Position numbers and translations under genes: made by a program. Source: Allacma fusca (lineage: Eukaryota; Arthropoda; Collembola; Symphypleona; Sminthuridae). Taken from it: a stretch of DNA of 64,000 nucleotides. Positions 36,257-48,952 of the stretch are shown piece by piece (the stretch's first letter is position 1; every line of letters starts with the position of its first letter). Where the stretch lies: positions 34,086,250 to 34,150,249 of the forward strand of contig OX359249.1 in the NCBI GenBank assembly GCA_947179485.1, read 5' to 3'. The notes below the pieces were generated by a model. That model searched no databases, had not been told where the DNA came from, and saw only the letters and a list, made by a program, of their open reading frames with translations.

Positions 36257-36799
36257 TTACTGGGTTATACAAGGTCTCAAAAATTCCCAGTGCCTTTGAC
36301 GGTACTTGGTGTATAAGAAGAATTTTCTTGGTTTGTTTACATCAATAGCACAGTCATAAGAACGACAGCTCTTTACCACAAAAGTGTTTCTTTGAATTTC
36401 TCGAACAAAATCAAAGTGAAACTGGAATAAATCGGCTGCAGCTCGCAGTTCAAAAATGGTTCCAAACTCGTTTTTCTTCTTCATTCTGCTTTTATAAAAT
36501 ACTTTGATATAGTTCTCACTTTCTTGGACGGCTTTATGTCGACACTTTTCGAGTTGCATCTTGCCCCACCAATATCGACACAGACCTTCAATTTTAAACT
36601 TCTCCCATAATTTAGATGTCAAGTGCTTCACAACAGCTCTCCGAATTTTTAAATGTTCATTCTCCGGCGAGTTTATTGCTTTGCAAATGCTTCGAAAGAG
36701 ACATGAACCGTTGCCTTGATTTTGTAAGACTTCGAATATTCCTTGTTGGTCCAAAAATAATAACTTGTTCGGAAGTATTTTCTGGTGCGCTTGAGCCAT
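36257..36799 (-). CDS. OTU-type cysteine protease-like protein
   Basis: A 180-residue protein from the ATG at 36799-36797. The frame stays open upstream to 36868, but an acceptor-like TTTCAG suggests that part is intron or 5' UTR. Residues 27-37 (NQGNGSCLFRS) match the OTU deubiquitinase signature G-D-G-x-C-[LF]-[FY]-R, with Cys33 as candidate nucleophile. RHWEFL near the C-terminus supplies the candidate catalytic His170. The usual Asp of DGxC is Asn30 here, so activity is uncertain. Proteins of this fold cleave ubiquitin chains; stand-alone copies also occur in transposable elements. No splice junction is needed inside the domain. I saw no transposase or reverse transcriptase nearby. Confidence 0.72.
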   Translation of the reverse strand: MAQAHQKILPNKLLFLDQQGIFEVLQNQGNGSCLFRSICKAINSPENEHLKIRRAVVKHLTSKLWEKFKIEGLCRYWWGKMQLEKCRHKAVQESENYIKVFYKSRMKKKNEFGTIFELRAAADLFQFHFDFVREIQRNTFVVKSCRSYDCAIDVNKPRKFFLYTKYRQRHWEFLRPCITQ

Positions 36800-37338
36800 G
36801 TTAAAACTACATACTTTTAGACTGAACTGTTTGGGCTGAAATATATATATTATGTAAACAAAAATCATTCAGCAACGCTCAAAATAATTTATTATTCTCA
36901 TTCTTTATAGTTTTAAAAACTACTCTAAGAAGATAAACGTAGTGTCTAGTCATGTCAGTTGCTGAGGTAGCTTTATTTAACCAACTCGAAACGTCTATAT
37001 AATACATAAAATATTGGTCGGTAATATATTTCCTACATATAAATATATACACATATAATATGTGCTTTTCCGGTCAGGCAAATGAAGCTACCTCTGAAAA
37101 AGAAACAGTAATACTTTTATTTATGCGAAGCGACTAACTTTCCGATTAGAAATTGGCCCTGTGAAGCATCGCTATGCTCAAGTTCTTATGAACATTCATG
37201 ACCTGGAGATATTTTGTTATTGCTACATTTACCCATTATACACTAAGTGTTGAAGACGTACTTCTGAGTACCATGGTTTACTGCTGCAATTAAAGTGACA
37301 AAATATGGATACATATACACACATATTGAAAAATAACT
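36800..37338. other. Short intergenic stretch
   Basis: AT-rich, no feature recognised beyond upstream sequence of the OTU-like gene and the 3' end of the next minus-strand gene. Confidence 0.5.
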
Positions 37339-39058
37339 TTATTGATTTGCAGTTATTATGGGAGAATCGTCGTCAAACAGGCTTTTAAGATCACATACAT
37401 CAGGTTCGTCAGTGTTAACTTCTTCGGTGGGTTTGTATGAATAGCAATTTGTTGACATGAATTTGTTTCGTTTGGCATTCACACCTTCCAAGTTCGCCAC
37501 GGGACCTTTGAACCGTATAAATGCCTCGTGCTTCTTGAAATTCCTCAGCTGCTCATTTCTATTATACTCGGATTTCTAGTACAATTTGTCATACATTTAA
37601 GCAAACATAACAAAATAACTATAAAAACGAGAATACACTTACGGATAAATAAGTGGAAAGGATCACTTACAGCTCTTTTAATTCGCCGGTACAACTGACC
37701 ATTCGTTATAGCTTGGTCAATTAGCTTTCTCCTATCTCTCTCTGTCTCAAAAGGCATCTGCTTTGCCACCGATCCCTATTTATAATGGCAAAAGATGCTG
37801 AAAGTAAGTCTGTATATTAGTACACATTCTAGTCTGCAAGGAAATGCATTCTAGAGAGATAATTAATAGCCAATTACAATTATTTACAAAATTTAAAAAT
37901 TAGAGCAATTAATTATAATATTCTACTCAGGTTAATCAGTGAAATTCTAATGTCAGGTAAATCTGGGTAGGATAAAGTAAATATTTGCTTTTGCCTCCTT
38001 AGCCGACACTATCAGTATTACATAAATTCTTTGGAGAGGAGTTTCAGGTCGCTGAAGCCAAGCGGATGGTAGTCGCCGAAATGGAGCTTGGAAGAACTCA
38101 ATTTTATCAAAATTAGCTAATACAGGCTTAAGTGGTTTTTTGATGGGAGACGCTGAAATAAAAGGCCAGTCTGAGGATCGGAAGCTAGTCCCGGTTAATG
38201 TTGTCCCACTTGCTGAAGTTTGTAATGAATTGGGTTCTTTTTGGGCAGAATGATTTTTGGGACTACATAATTCTAAAGATCCCTCAGTTTTCTTTCGACG
38301 CGCAAATTTCCCAATGATGAGTGCTTGCAATTTTGCTTCCATTTCCCCATAACTTAACTGACCAGGCGGGACATGCTTCAGATTCCCTTTTGTTTTCTAG
38401 AAACCGTTTAAACACAACATCGATATTATTAGATATTCTACCAAACGAAACTACTTTTAACAAACTAATTGTACATTTCGGGGATCGGTAGTTTGGTAAA
38501 TTACTTTTCCTTGGAAATAGACAGCAGACTGAGTTGGGTAATTCTCATTATATACATATGCTTGTTCCTCATAAGGACTACCAGGACTTGTTAAAGATTC
38601 TGAAGTAATCTTTGCCGTGGCAGTGTCCCTTGGTCCGTTACTGTCCTCATTTTCCTTCGTATTCGTCTCACTTAAGGACTTCCCGTCACTTTCGCTAGTA
38701 CACCTCTCATACTCACAGTTAATATCATTGGTTTCTTCATCCCCTCTTCCGCTCAAATCTGAACATTTTTCTGCTGATAAGTAGCTCTTGCAAGTTAAGC
38801 AGTCTCCCTGAAAAACAATTACACCTAAATTATGTAAAATAATTAGCCAGCATGTTAGTATCTAAATATATGTAGTGTGATGAGTAATTAAAGGGAAACA
38901 TTTTTTTTTACACTAAGAGTCTTCGAATGGCTGAATGGAAGATGCTTTGGAGTGTTGTTCGTGGGGGTACACAAATTCTGAGAGACGTTTGGTATGAACG
39001 GATAGCGGGTCACGGAGAACGTTGATCGGGAACGGATTCTGTAAGGACGGTCCGTCAT
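37339..39058 (-). CDS. Unrecognised five-exon gene, 398 residues
   Basis: Model: 39058-38912, 38807-38475, 38396-38022, 37775-37671, 37575-37339 (stop TAA at 37341-37339). Every junction is phase 0, total 1197 bases. The first exon is too short to show as a long open frame, but starts with ATG and is rich in Arg/Ser (MTDRPYRIRSRS). Residues about 70-130 are acidic and Ser/Thr-rich, followed by an ordered-looking stretch (VYFQGKVIYQTTD) and GQLSYGEMEAKLQALIIGK. The C-terminal third is basic (ERDRRKLIDQAI, NFKKHEAFIRFKGP) and ends in an acidic tail (DLKSLFDDDSP). No signal peptide, membrane segment or known domain was seen. The donor after residue 160 (AAT|GTACAA) is weak. Five exons closing in one frame argue for a real protein; function unknown. 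Confidence 0.7.
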
Positions 39059-40433
39059 CTTCGTTTCAGGGGATACGTGTGAAACAATATTTTTGTGTAA
39101 AATGTTGTGTATAGGTACTTAGTTCAAACTCTACCAATTGTTAATTTCCACACTAATTTAAGTAATAATAATAATTGATTTGGTATATATTTATATTATA
39201 TATTTGATACGAAGAGATGACGTTGCTCGGACTTAGGACGTCCTTGGCTACGGAGTATTTGAGGTTCCTGATTCTATTGAGTTGTGAGATCTGAAATATC
39301 CTTACAGTTATTGTCAAAGATAAATTCTAGTTGCCCTCATGTAGACATTATGATCGTGGGATAGTCAATCAGCGAATGAATTGTGAGCGTATGAATCCGG
39401 CAATCGGGCCCAACATAAATCCGCAAAAGTCCTAATCGTTGAGGAAATATCTCTTGTAATGGCACATAGACACTGCGAAGGTAACATTTCTTCTAAATTG
39501 CAATTGTAATGATTACATAAGCACTTAACATACAATATTTATCTCTGTAAACAAAGAGGATAAAGTGAGGAAGGTGATTATCCTGTCGCACTTATGTACG
39601 TATCATGTTTAGGTATAGTCCTTTATAAATTATATTTTTGATGTAATTATATTAAAAAGCGGTAGTAAAAATATTTAAATAAAATAACACAGCTTTCCTT
39701 TATTTAATCCTGAAAAATCCTTATTACAAACAGTTCATCCAACCTACTTCCATGTCATCCCAAGTCGAAACAAGTAACTATGATCAGGAGTAAAAAAGCT
39801 GTACTTCCGAACCCTACAACGTTATATTGCAACAATGAGATTCGATAGAATGGGTACTTGAGGAGCCGTAAAGTTGGAACATTTCTGGCCGAAGTTACAT
39901 TGGCCGACGTCTTAGCAGGAACAAGGCTATTTCACATGTATGAGAGAGCAGACCGTTCCTCTGCTTTCGGGCTTTAGTGAACATGTTTTGTCTTTGTGTC
40001 TTTGCAGCTGCATGACGGCTGTGACTGGAGTAAAAACATGTGAGCCGTGAGTAAGGTATCTACTGCCTCTCCTTTTGCTGAAATCGTCTCCCAATACGGT
40101 CTGCGTTCGGTTCTGCATTAATGTTATTAGTATTTATTACCCTAGGAAAAATTCACACAAGGTACAGCACATGTGCTTACCTTCATTTTCATTTATCCGG
40201 AAATTGGATCAATTCAGAGAAAATGCTTCTAAAACTGTTCCCTACTTCTAAGCACTAAAAATGTTCCCTGCACATTTTCATTCTACTAATACTTTTCTTT
40301 GACGTGTCAATTTTCAAAAATCGTCAAAACATCTCATGGTTTGCGTTAATTAAAAAAATCTATGTATCGACTTTCAACAAACATACGTAACTTACTATCA
40401 GAATTTGCTCCTAAAATCACCTCACAAATACAA

Positions 40434-40454
40434 ACCCCCCTCCCCCCCCGTCCC
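40434..40454. repeat. Poly-C tract
   Basis: Runs of 6 and 8 C separated by one T, then CCC after a GT. The complementary strand is G-rich and could form a quadruplex-like structure. It stands out in AT-rich surroundings. Confidence 0.6.
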
Positions 40455-40737
40455 ATATATTTTTGAAATTAGTGCCTCATTGCTCGAGAACCACAGGTGC
40501 TACTACAAAAACCTAAAAACTAAATTATTTCATCTGACACTATTAGTTACCATGCCTTTACCAATTCCCATAAAATCCCAGAATGTACCACCGCGTCAGT
40601 TCTTAACGGAAGGGACGCTTCCTATAAACAAGCCCAGCCATTCTATTTCAGTCAGGTAATTATTCAGCTTTAATTAAATGGAAGTTTAATAAAGAATAAG
40701 TCAATTATTGAGGCTCCAAGAGCCCCAAAACCCCTTT

Positions 40738-40757
40738 ATTCTATTCTATTCTATTCT
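40738..40757. repeat. ATTCT microsatellite, four perfect copies
   Basis: Four perfect ATTCT units, directly next to the 37-base palindrome that follows. Confidence 0.8.
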
Positions 40758-40794
40758 AGCTGGGTGAAATTAATAATATTAATTTCACCCAGCT
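40758..40794. repeat. Perfect 37-base palindrome
   Basis: Two 18-base arms that are exact reverse complements around a single central base (40776). Left arm starts AGCTGGGTGAAATT. No transcription-terminator function is expected in a nuclear genome. It could be a hairpin or the remnant of a small inverted-repeat element. Confidence 0.85.
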
Positions 40795-43700
40795 CATATT
40801 CCCGTAATTGATTTCTTTCAAGCCCTGCATGAATCTGGATATGCTTTACATACTTTCCAGTCGCTATCTGTTCCGGAAACCTAAATCCATCCCTGGTTAT
40901 GAGCTACCCTACTGACTCACTGAGGTGCGATCCATGGCTATTATGGAACTATCCGCATATATACATGTAAACATAGAACTAGGATGCTTTAAAGCGGAGT
41001 CATTGTGAGTCCTGATCCCGAGTCCGTCTGAGTATGTATGTACTGTGAGTATGAATAACGGAAGGTGTATTTACTATAGGCCCGCTTCAGCATACACATC
41101 CAGTCATACAAAAAGACATGAACCCTAAAGACCCTAAATGGTGGGTATCGATATTCCATGCAGTAATATTCCTGCCTTTTGTTAAACACACATACCCCGA
41201 CGGAGACTTCCTCTCCTCCCTCACGAACAATAATAAAGCGCGTGAATTCTTGAATTATCTCAGTCTATACACATTGTTCATATGTACGAGTGAGTATATA
41301 TCCAGCATCTTTAGTTAAATGTGGTTGTGTTTTTGTGTTGTGGAGGTGGACTTTCCTATCAAAAAAATGATAGTTAAATAAATTTTGTAAATTTGACCCA
41401 TCACTAGTAACTTGTAGTTTGGGACATTTGCAAGGAAATGTATTCCAGTGCAAGTGGAAGAATCAGGAGGTGATTTCAGAATATATATATAAAAAAAAAG
41501 GTTACACTTCGCCGCTCCTAAAATATTGACATTATAATAATACACTGTGGAAGTCTGTAAGTAAGTTACTGTTACTAGTACTACCGGAGTTTGTTGAACT
41601 AATCTTAATAAAATATTATTGTTACAGGTGTGGATGTAAACTTGATAGAACTTGTGTGTCCTTTGTACGATACTATGTTGTGAGTGGGATTTTTATCAGG
41701 ATTATTATTTTTTTTGTGTTTAGTATAAGTAAGCATGGTTATATCATGTGATGATGAGTGCTGCAAAACAAATTAGGATGTTGGAATGTCACTTTAGTGT
41801 ATAAATATGACTCCAAAATCCAATACTAAGGTTTGAATGAGTTATCATCCATCAGTGGGATTCGTTCTGGCTATATGGTAATGCGGACAAAGTTATGGTC
41901 ATTAATTTCTGACTTTTAGTCATATATATGCTATACACTAATCAGGATAACTTTAGTATATGGGATTTTTTTTTGTCTGCAGTATAACACAAGTATGGCT
42001 TAAATAATTGAAGATGATAAGACAACTGAAGAACTGATTCCATCCTTCCTTGCGTTGAGCTGATATGACAGTATAGTGTGAGCCTTTTCGTCGTTGAGGA
42101 CATTGCCCATTATCTTCGAGTCATTCACTTCTATTTGTGTACTTAGGACGAACTGCTTGAGTTAATTAACAGTGGCCCTATTATTGTCATCATGAGAGAC
42201 AAGTAGTGTTGAAAGTGGAGGATATAGTTTATCATCGGAAGTTTCACTATCCGTGTCTTTATGTACATGTTGACTCTACTCATGTTTATATGAGTTTCCT
42301 CAAATGTTAATCGTCTTAAAGGACATGGAATGAAAAAGTAATGCTGGTGATGCGAAATAATTGTTAATGAGGCTGAAATAGTATTGGTACATGTGACGAC
42401 AAGTATTAGTGCAACCGTTGGTGCATGTCTTTATTGGTTGTTTTATTTGTTACCAGTTTGGACTCAAAAGGACAACATACTCATCTTCAATTACTTTGGT
42501 TTGTTTTTTTTTGTTGTTGTTAGTAAGGTCAATTTTCTGGAATTTATTTTTTTTAGTTACAATCTTCTGAAATTTGGGTGTTCCGGAGGAACTTGGTTTT
42601 GGAATAATAATTCATTAAATAGGGATTTAATTTTAAGTGACCGGGAGTTCATTTGAACACTTAAATGTTCTAGGGATGATATTAACTTTAATGGAACTAA
42701 TTTGGTGTGTTTTACAGATTCCTTTATCTATGGCTTCGACATATTTCCTGCCGAAATTAGCCAAGCTTTGGAAGTACTAACTGAGTTTTTGAAATTAATC
42801 CATATTACTTACCTGCAGGGGACAACTTGGAGCATTCGAAAACTGAATTCGAAGTAGGTAACTTTTCTTCCATTTCCTTGATTGGTTAATATTATTAGTA
42901 AATTATTGAGTTTGTTTATGATGTAGTTAGTTGAGTTGTTATTGTGTAAATTATAATTTGTACCTTAGATTAGCGTCACAACTTTTGTTTTTGTGTATTT
43001 CATAATTGTGTCGACAGCGCGAATCTTATTTAGTGTAACTCAGCTGAAAGTGTTAAGAAGTGCTATTATATTTCTATTAATTTTCGGAACACTAACTTAT
43101 TGCTATTGTTCGAATCATTGTTGTAGATTGCACAAGTAACCATTTATTGAAAGTAGTATCAATCGTTCGATTGATTGACTAGGTTACACACTTTTCCCAG
43201 TATTTACATTGCAGTCACTGATTCCTGCCAATACGTTATAATTTACGCAATTATTGTACCGTTTAGATGCTCGTGGATGATTTGAACGATGCTGTGTAAA
43301 TAAACATGAATGTGTTTTATTACGTGTTGGGAATGTTGGGACGGGACTCATGACACATGCTGGGGTTTTTGGAAAGCTTACTGATAGAAACTACGGATCC
43401 ACTTTAGTTTGAGACTTGTTTGCGTTATTGGAATGTCTTGCTGAATGTCTTCATATAATTGTAACTTATAACCTGTTGAAACTATTATTGATTAATGGTC
43501 GTTAAAATCTGAAGTTTGAGAAGTAATTAGATATGTTAAGCTATATGCTTCTCTTTTTTCAAAGTTTCCAACAAATAATGTAACTAGGGTAAACGGGTAA
43601 ACGCATCCAAATCAGAAAGACCATTCACAGTTTTACAATTGAATGATTAAATTCATTTCAACTATTAAACAATGCGAAGATAGGGTAGCAAATTGACATT

Positions 43701-44226
43701 TGGTATGCGTGCTTGTCGTGTATATATATTGTAACATGTGTGTTCTTTTAACGTCTTGTTAGGTGCTGTCGTTGTTCTAATTAAACCTTCAGTTCAACTT
43801 ATGGATGGCCTGACTTCCCTCCAATAGATAACCAAGGTCAGTGTTGCCGAGAAGCTGTGTATGCTCATTTAACGTTAAGTTCAACCGTCAAAATTTATTT
43901 TTAGTTTGTCAATGAGTGTTCCTTGTTGTTATGTGCAAGCTATGAGTCTATGAAGTATTTTGTCGTAATTCGCAATGTGTTCCATTCATCATAGGCATGG
44001 AGTATAACATTAATGTTTCAAATTCTTATAGAAACCTTTACCTCAGAAGATTACCATTATAAGTTGACGTTACCAGACTGAAATTATTAAAAGGAAAATG
44101 TAGAATAAATGCAACCTACCAAACGATCTCTAAAGAAAACGCATTCTGTATTTCAACCAAGGCTATTGCCAGAAGCGATAGTATACATAGATAATTATAT
44201 AGGAAGAAGCAAGTAAATCGCATTCA

Positions 44227-47219
44227 ATGTCATCTTCAGCAAGATACTCAGAAATTCCCCGGGAACCCTCCCACATCCCAACTCATGTAAGTGTCTTAAT
44301 GCTGCGGTAGTGAGTTGAACCAGTTTAAATTCTTGGTGTATATGTTGTATGTGTAATAGTCTAAGCTTAACGATGCATGTCTCGGTGAATCATTTCCTTG
44401 TATACGGTGAAGTACAAATATATTTTGAAAGAAAAGTCAGGTGACTAGATTCTAGCAGCCGAATCGTCATTTTTTTGGTGCAGGGATCCCTACGCCTCTC
44501 GTGTCACACGAAATTCAAAATAAACTCAGTTTCTGTTCCCTTCTTTATAGCTGAGCAAACTGATGTGTTTCATTCAGTTCTATTTTTTCCTTCCCTAGAG
44601 CAAAGTGATACGAAAAATGTCCTGCTTTGACGCTCGAGAGGATGATAAGCCACGCTACAGTCATAAGAATTTCAGCACCAAGTAAGTACATACATTTTGT
44701 GAAGATGAGCATTCCATTTAATTGACCTTTTATGTGTGGAATTAGTCATCGTATAAGATTATAAACCTTTTATGACGAAGCATCTTTTGACGTACTTGTA
44801 GAAGTCTTATAGGATTTATATTATCCTGAATTATATATTTTAATTACGTTGAATTTGTTGCAAATTGGAACTGAAACTCGGAGATTCTTTTTCTGTATTG
44901 TACTATTATTGTATTGTTTTAGGGTATCAGATTTTCTACACTAGTGTAAAATAAATCTGTTAATGTGGAAAAATCATAACTCAAGCAATTAATTTTTCTC
45001 ATAATGTTCAGTTCGCTACCAAGACCTGGGAAGAGCCCTTGTTCCGTCAATGAACTAACTCGAATAGCAGCAGAAGATGTTGCAGCTCAGTTAACCATTA
45101 TTGACTCAGAATTATTTACTAAAGTTGATTTAGAAGAATTAATTTCATGTGGTTGGATCAAGAAGAACAAGCAGCAGATAGCTCCTAATGTCGTTGCTTA
45201 CACACGACGCTTCAACCATGTAAGTAACTACTATGTATATTTATTCACCTTCTTGTATTACTTTACAAAAGTCTCAATATTCCCTATAATGCATAATTTT
45301 CTAATTTTTAAATCACTGAAACTCAAAGCTAAAAGCAGGTCTTCTGGAAATTATTGTAGTTGCTTGAAAGGTGTGTAATTGCAAAAATGTGATGTAAATA
45401 TGATAATCGAAAATACAGCAACAAAATCATTTTTATTTTAGGTAAGCTTTTGGGTTGTGGAAGAAATTCTGAGTCTAGAAACGGGAAAAAGCAGAGCCGA
45501 AGTTATTTCATATTTTACACGAGTTTCAAAGCGACTCTTCGATCTGAACAATTTGCATTCCCTGTTTGCCGTAGTTTCTGCATTACGAAGCGCTTCCATT
45601 TACAGGTATTTAGCCACAATTGTTCTAAAAAATTGCTTATTTTGTAATACATGTGGGGTAATTTTGTCTCTAGTATCAATGCAAACAGCGATCGATATTC
45701 GCACTAGTCTCAGTCAATGACAGAATGTTTCATGTACTTGTAATTTGGTGTATGTTATGTTTTCAAAACAGGCTGAACAATACTTGGTCGTATTTATCAA
45801 GAAAAGATAAACAAGCTATCGAAAAATATGCTGACTTATTTTCTGATAAGGATAATTGGGCAAAACTCAGGGAACACATGAATTTACTTAAACTTCCGTG
45901 TGTTCCATACATTGGTAAGCTATTTTTAAGTATTTTAAGGATATTTTGAGGAGCTATCTGTAATCAGTTGTAATTCAGTAAACCATGGTGTTAATTTCCT
46001 ACATTATTTACGCAGGTGTCTATTTAACTGATTTGGTGTACTTAAGTATGGCCAATCCTTCAACCAGTCTCAAGGAAAATGTAGCTGCAAATAACATTTT
46101 TCGAATCGTTACCACATACCAGTGCGAATCTAGCTATGCGCACATACCTAGCGATTATTTGTTACTAACCAAATTAAAATCAATAAGGTTTATTGATGAA
46201 CTGCTAAAATTTGTCGAAGACGATAACTACAAAAAATCCTTGCAACTGGAACCCCCGAATTCCGAGCAATCTATGCAAATACAACAGTCTCCGCTTAAGT
46301 TTATTCCTACTCACAAGAAAACAAACAGTTGGGGCAATAAGTAAGTCATTAATCTGGAAATAATAAGCCGAACAGAGGTTCTGATGTATTTCTTTGTAGT
46401 CGTAGTTGGAAATATTCATGCATGCTTTGTTTTCAAGGGACTCGTGTTCTTTTAGGTGGTTAGATCAAAGGGATTATGCCTTCTTTTACAAGTCTTTGTA
46501 TTATGTTTGCAGGTCCAAGTTAACTAATTGTGGAGAATCTTCAAGTGCAGAAAGTCTTCGAAATCTAATTGATGACTCAGTTTTAGAAAAAAGTGAAGAT
46601 TCTTCTGGTGAGTTGAATGTGGAAGTTGTAAGTGGTGACGACAAATTTGACATCATGTTGGATGGTTGCCTGCGAAGAAAGACACTATTGAAAAATGGCA
46701 AGAAACCGCCCATGGCTGCTTGGCAACGATACTGGGTTCAACTCTGGGGTCCAACTCTACTGTACTATTCTGCAAAATCATTAACGGGGTAATGACACCT
46801 TGTTGTGTTCGCCATTGTCAATAATAATACGCAGCCTTATTTCTCCTACTGTGAATGACACTTCTAATTGTAATAATTTTGTGGAATATTTTAGGTCGGA
46901 GAGGTCTGATTTTAAAGTGGAACCATGCAAAATGAAATCCATAGTGGGTTGGTTGGTCCAAATGGCAGATGATCCACTCCATCCAGACTCTTTTCACCTT
47001 GCGGATCCTACTACAGGTACTATTTATTCCTTAATTTTCCATGTAAGGCTTTTATTGTTTAGTTTTAAAATTCGGTTGATAATAGATAATTGAAATATTT
47101 TAGGAACAATGTATAAATTTCGTTCGGGAAGCACCGCCCGAGGATTAGTATGGTGTCGAAAACTACAGGAGTGCCAGAAGAAACCGACTAGACCCACAAA
47201 CTTAATTAAATTTGATTAA
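44227..47219 (+). CDS. Ralgps: RalGPS, Ras-like GEF for Ral with PH domain
   Basis: Guanine nucleotide exchange factor that activates Ral GTPases at membranes. Exons: 44227-44286, 44599-44681, 45012-45219, 45442-45605, 45772-45914, 46016-46340, 46513-46788, 46895-47016, 47104-47219, in phase throughout, 498 residues. The CDC25-type RasGEF domain spans residues about 70-306: [63 protein letters not shown], and [14 protein letters not shown] domain at about 375-495 reads [21 protein letters not shown], then [15 protein letters not shown]. The closing PTNLIKFD matches the vertebrate C-terminus. No PxxP motif is visible in the linker, although vertebrate RalGPS has one. The start codon in exon 1 is the first in frame; 5' UTR exons may exist upstream. 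Confidence 0.95.
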
Positions 47220-48952
47220 GATCTATTGACTTTAAAGCCAAAGTAATAATCGAATACTATAGATGTACGGGAACGAAAGGTCTATGCAAATTAGGAGCTA
47301 AACTTATGTAGGGTATAGAATGCACTAAGGACATGGAAGATTTTACCCTTCTGTACGGCACAACAAATTGTTGCTAGGTGTTTTCTACAACCTTGGAGAA
47401 ACAATACGAGTCTCCCTAGTCCTCTCTAATCATGCTGCTTATTAAAGTGTACAGTGTTATTGTCCCAATTTTTGGGCTGGTTTATGAGCCAAAAACTTTT
47501 GTGTTCAATGAGTGAAAAGTGTAATCTTGATGTTATTGATTCTATCATGCAAAGGATGTGTTTATTTTAATTTCAGCTTTAGTAATCTTGTGTACCGGAA
47601 CACATCAGTTATTTTAATATATTTTAGCCTTGATAAACTTTCAAGTATAAGTGTCGCATGCGTCTTCTACAAAGTGTGCGGATCAAGTACAACAACAATG
47701 TGTACACATTATTTTATGAAGTCACAATCTGTCAAATAGAGACACCTTACCAATTTAAGTCAAAGGTATGCATGTTTAATCTGTATTACTCTGCGTTGTT
47801 TCTTTAACAATAAGCTGCGTTGTCTTCGCTAAACTATATGTTCTTGAACAATTAGTACTACTGGTTTTGTAAAACTGAATGTGCAATTCAATGTTAGTGC
47901 GCCTTATGCGGTGAAAGTATTACATTGTTTATACATTTTGGAAATTTTTGCATCAATTTTACTATAAAGCCTTACGAGGACTGAATAAATAAAATATTAG
48001 AAATAGTGCAATGTTGTTGAAGGTGTTTGAATGGTCATGTTATGTTAAGTGGAAATGCAGAGTGAGTTAAATTTATGAGCATCTTGTTACGTAATGTAGT
48101 CACATTAACTTATATACGCAAACTGGAAAACTGATGATGCAAGTCAATGATACAAACTATACAAAATTTTGTTCAACGACGACATAAATCTCTCCAATAT
48201 TGTGTTGCTTCAAACTCTATAAGTGCTGCTCTCTTGGAACGTTTTTTCTTTTAGTTGCTTAACATGGTTAATTTTTAATAACCGCTGATAGCGACAACAC
48301 ACAATTTAAACGTATTACTTCAGAAGTTTCTTTTATTTCCTTCCCACAGTTGGATATTTTAAATAGATTTTGGGTACAATATTTACGATGAACTAGTTTA
48401 CAATATATAGTAATACGCTAACTATATTTATATTGTAAACCTGATAATAAAGAAAATTCATAAAAGTTGAATGCTGAATTCGAAAAGCTTATCATATAAT
48501 TAATTATCAAGTAGTCAGCCGACGCAAAACGAAGTTAGCTAGCTAATCCACGCTTCGTGCAACAACAACATAAAACTCAAACACATTGGCATACAGTAAA
48601 CATTTCATGTATGTCTATAATAATTCATTGAAGGAATACAGATTCATAATAAATTGACCTCCATTATTTGATCGATGGATAACAAAGAGAAAATTGGATC
48701 AACACAATCGTGACCAAAACCTCCGACTACTGCACATCTCCAGCAGAACCAGCCTAATGAGGCTGCAAACTGAATTATTAGAGCGGACTCGCCTGTATTT
48801 TTTATCCATGCTTTCGCTTCAATTTTGCTGCAGAAACGGAACCTAATTCAGAGGTGCGTGTGTGCATTTGAATGATGTGTCTGGGTATAATTATCACAAA
48901 AATTTCCAAAAAGGAAAAATATTATTCTGCAAAGTCAGCATTGCTTTATTAC
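47220..48952. other. Convergent 3' region, RalGPS (+) and EGF/RING-CH gene (-)
   Basis: About 1.7 kb of non-coding sequence between two stop codons, containing both 3' UTRs. No exon recognised. Confidence 0.55.
47983..47988 (+). terminator. Candidate poly(A) signal of RalGPS
   Basis: AATAAA within GAATAAATAAAAT, about 760 bases after the RalGPS stop codon. Use of this signal is inferred only from position. Confidence 0.35.

Larger units (their letters stand above)
39059..44226. other. Long non-coding stretch upstream of RalGPS
   Basis: About 5.2 kb without a convincing coding exon; open frames are short and lack family resemblance. It lies between divergent genes (unknown gene on -, RalGPS on +) and probably holds promoters and possibly 5' UTR exons of RalGPS. 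Small repeats at 40434-40794 are listed separately. Confidence 0.5.

Noticed and set aside
39927-40118. Minus-strand open frame of 63 residues upstream of the five-exon gene
   Set aside because: A better first exon (39058-38912) joins that gene in phase, and no link from this frame was found.
42384-42656. Plus-strand 90-residue hydrophobic frame
   Set aside because: T-rich non-coding sequence gives Phe/Leu/Val-rich frames by chance. There is no conserved pattern or splice site.
42161-42665. Possible 5' coding exons of RalGPS
   Set aside because: No frame joins exon 1 in phase with family similarity. Non-coding 5' exons cannot be judged from sequence alone.
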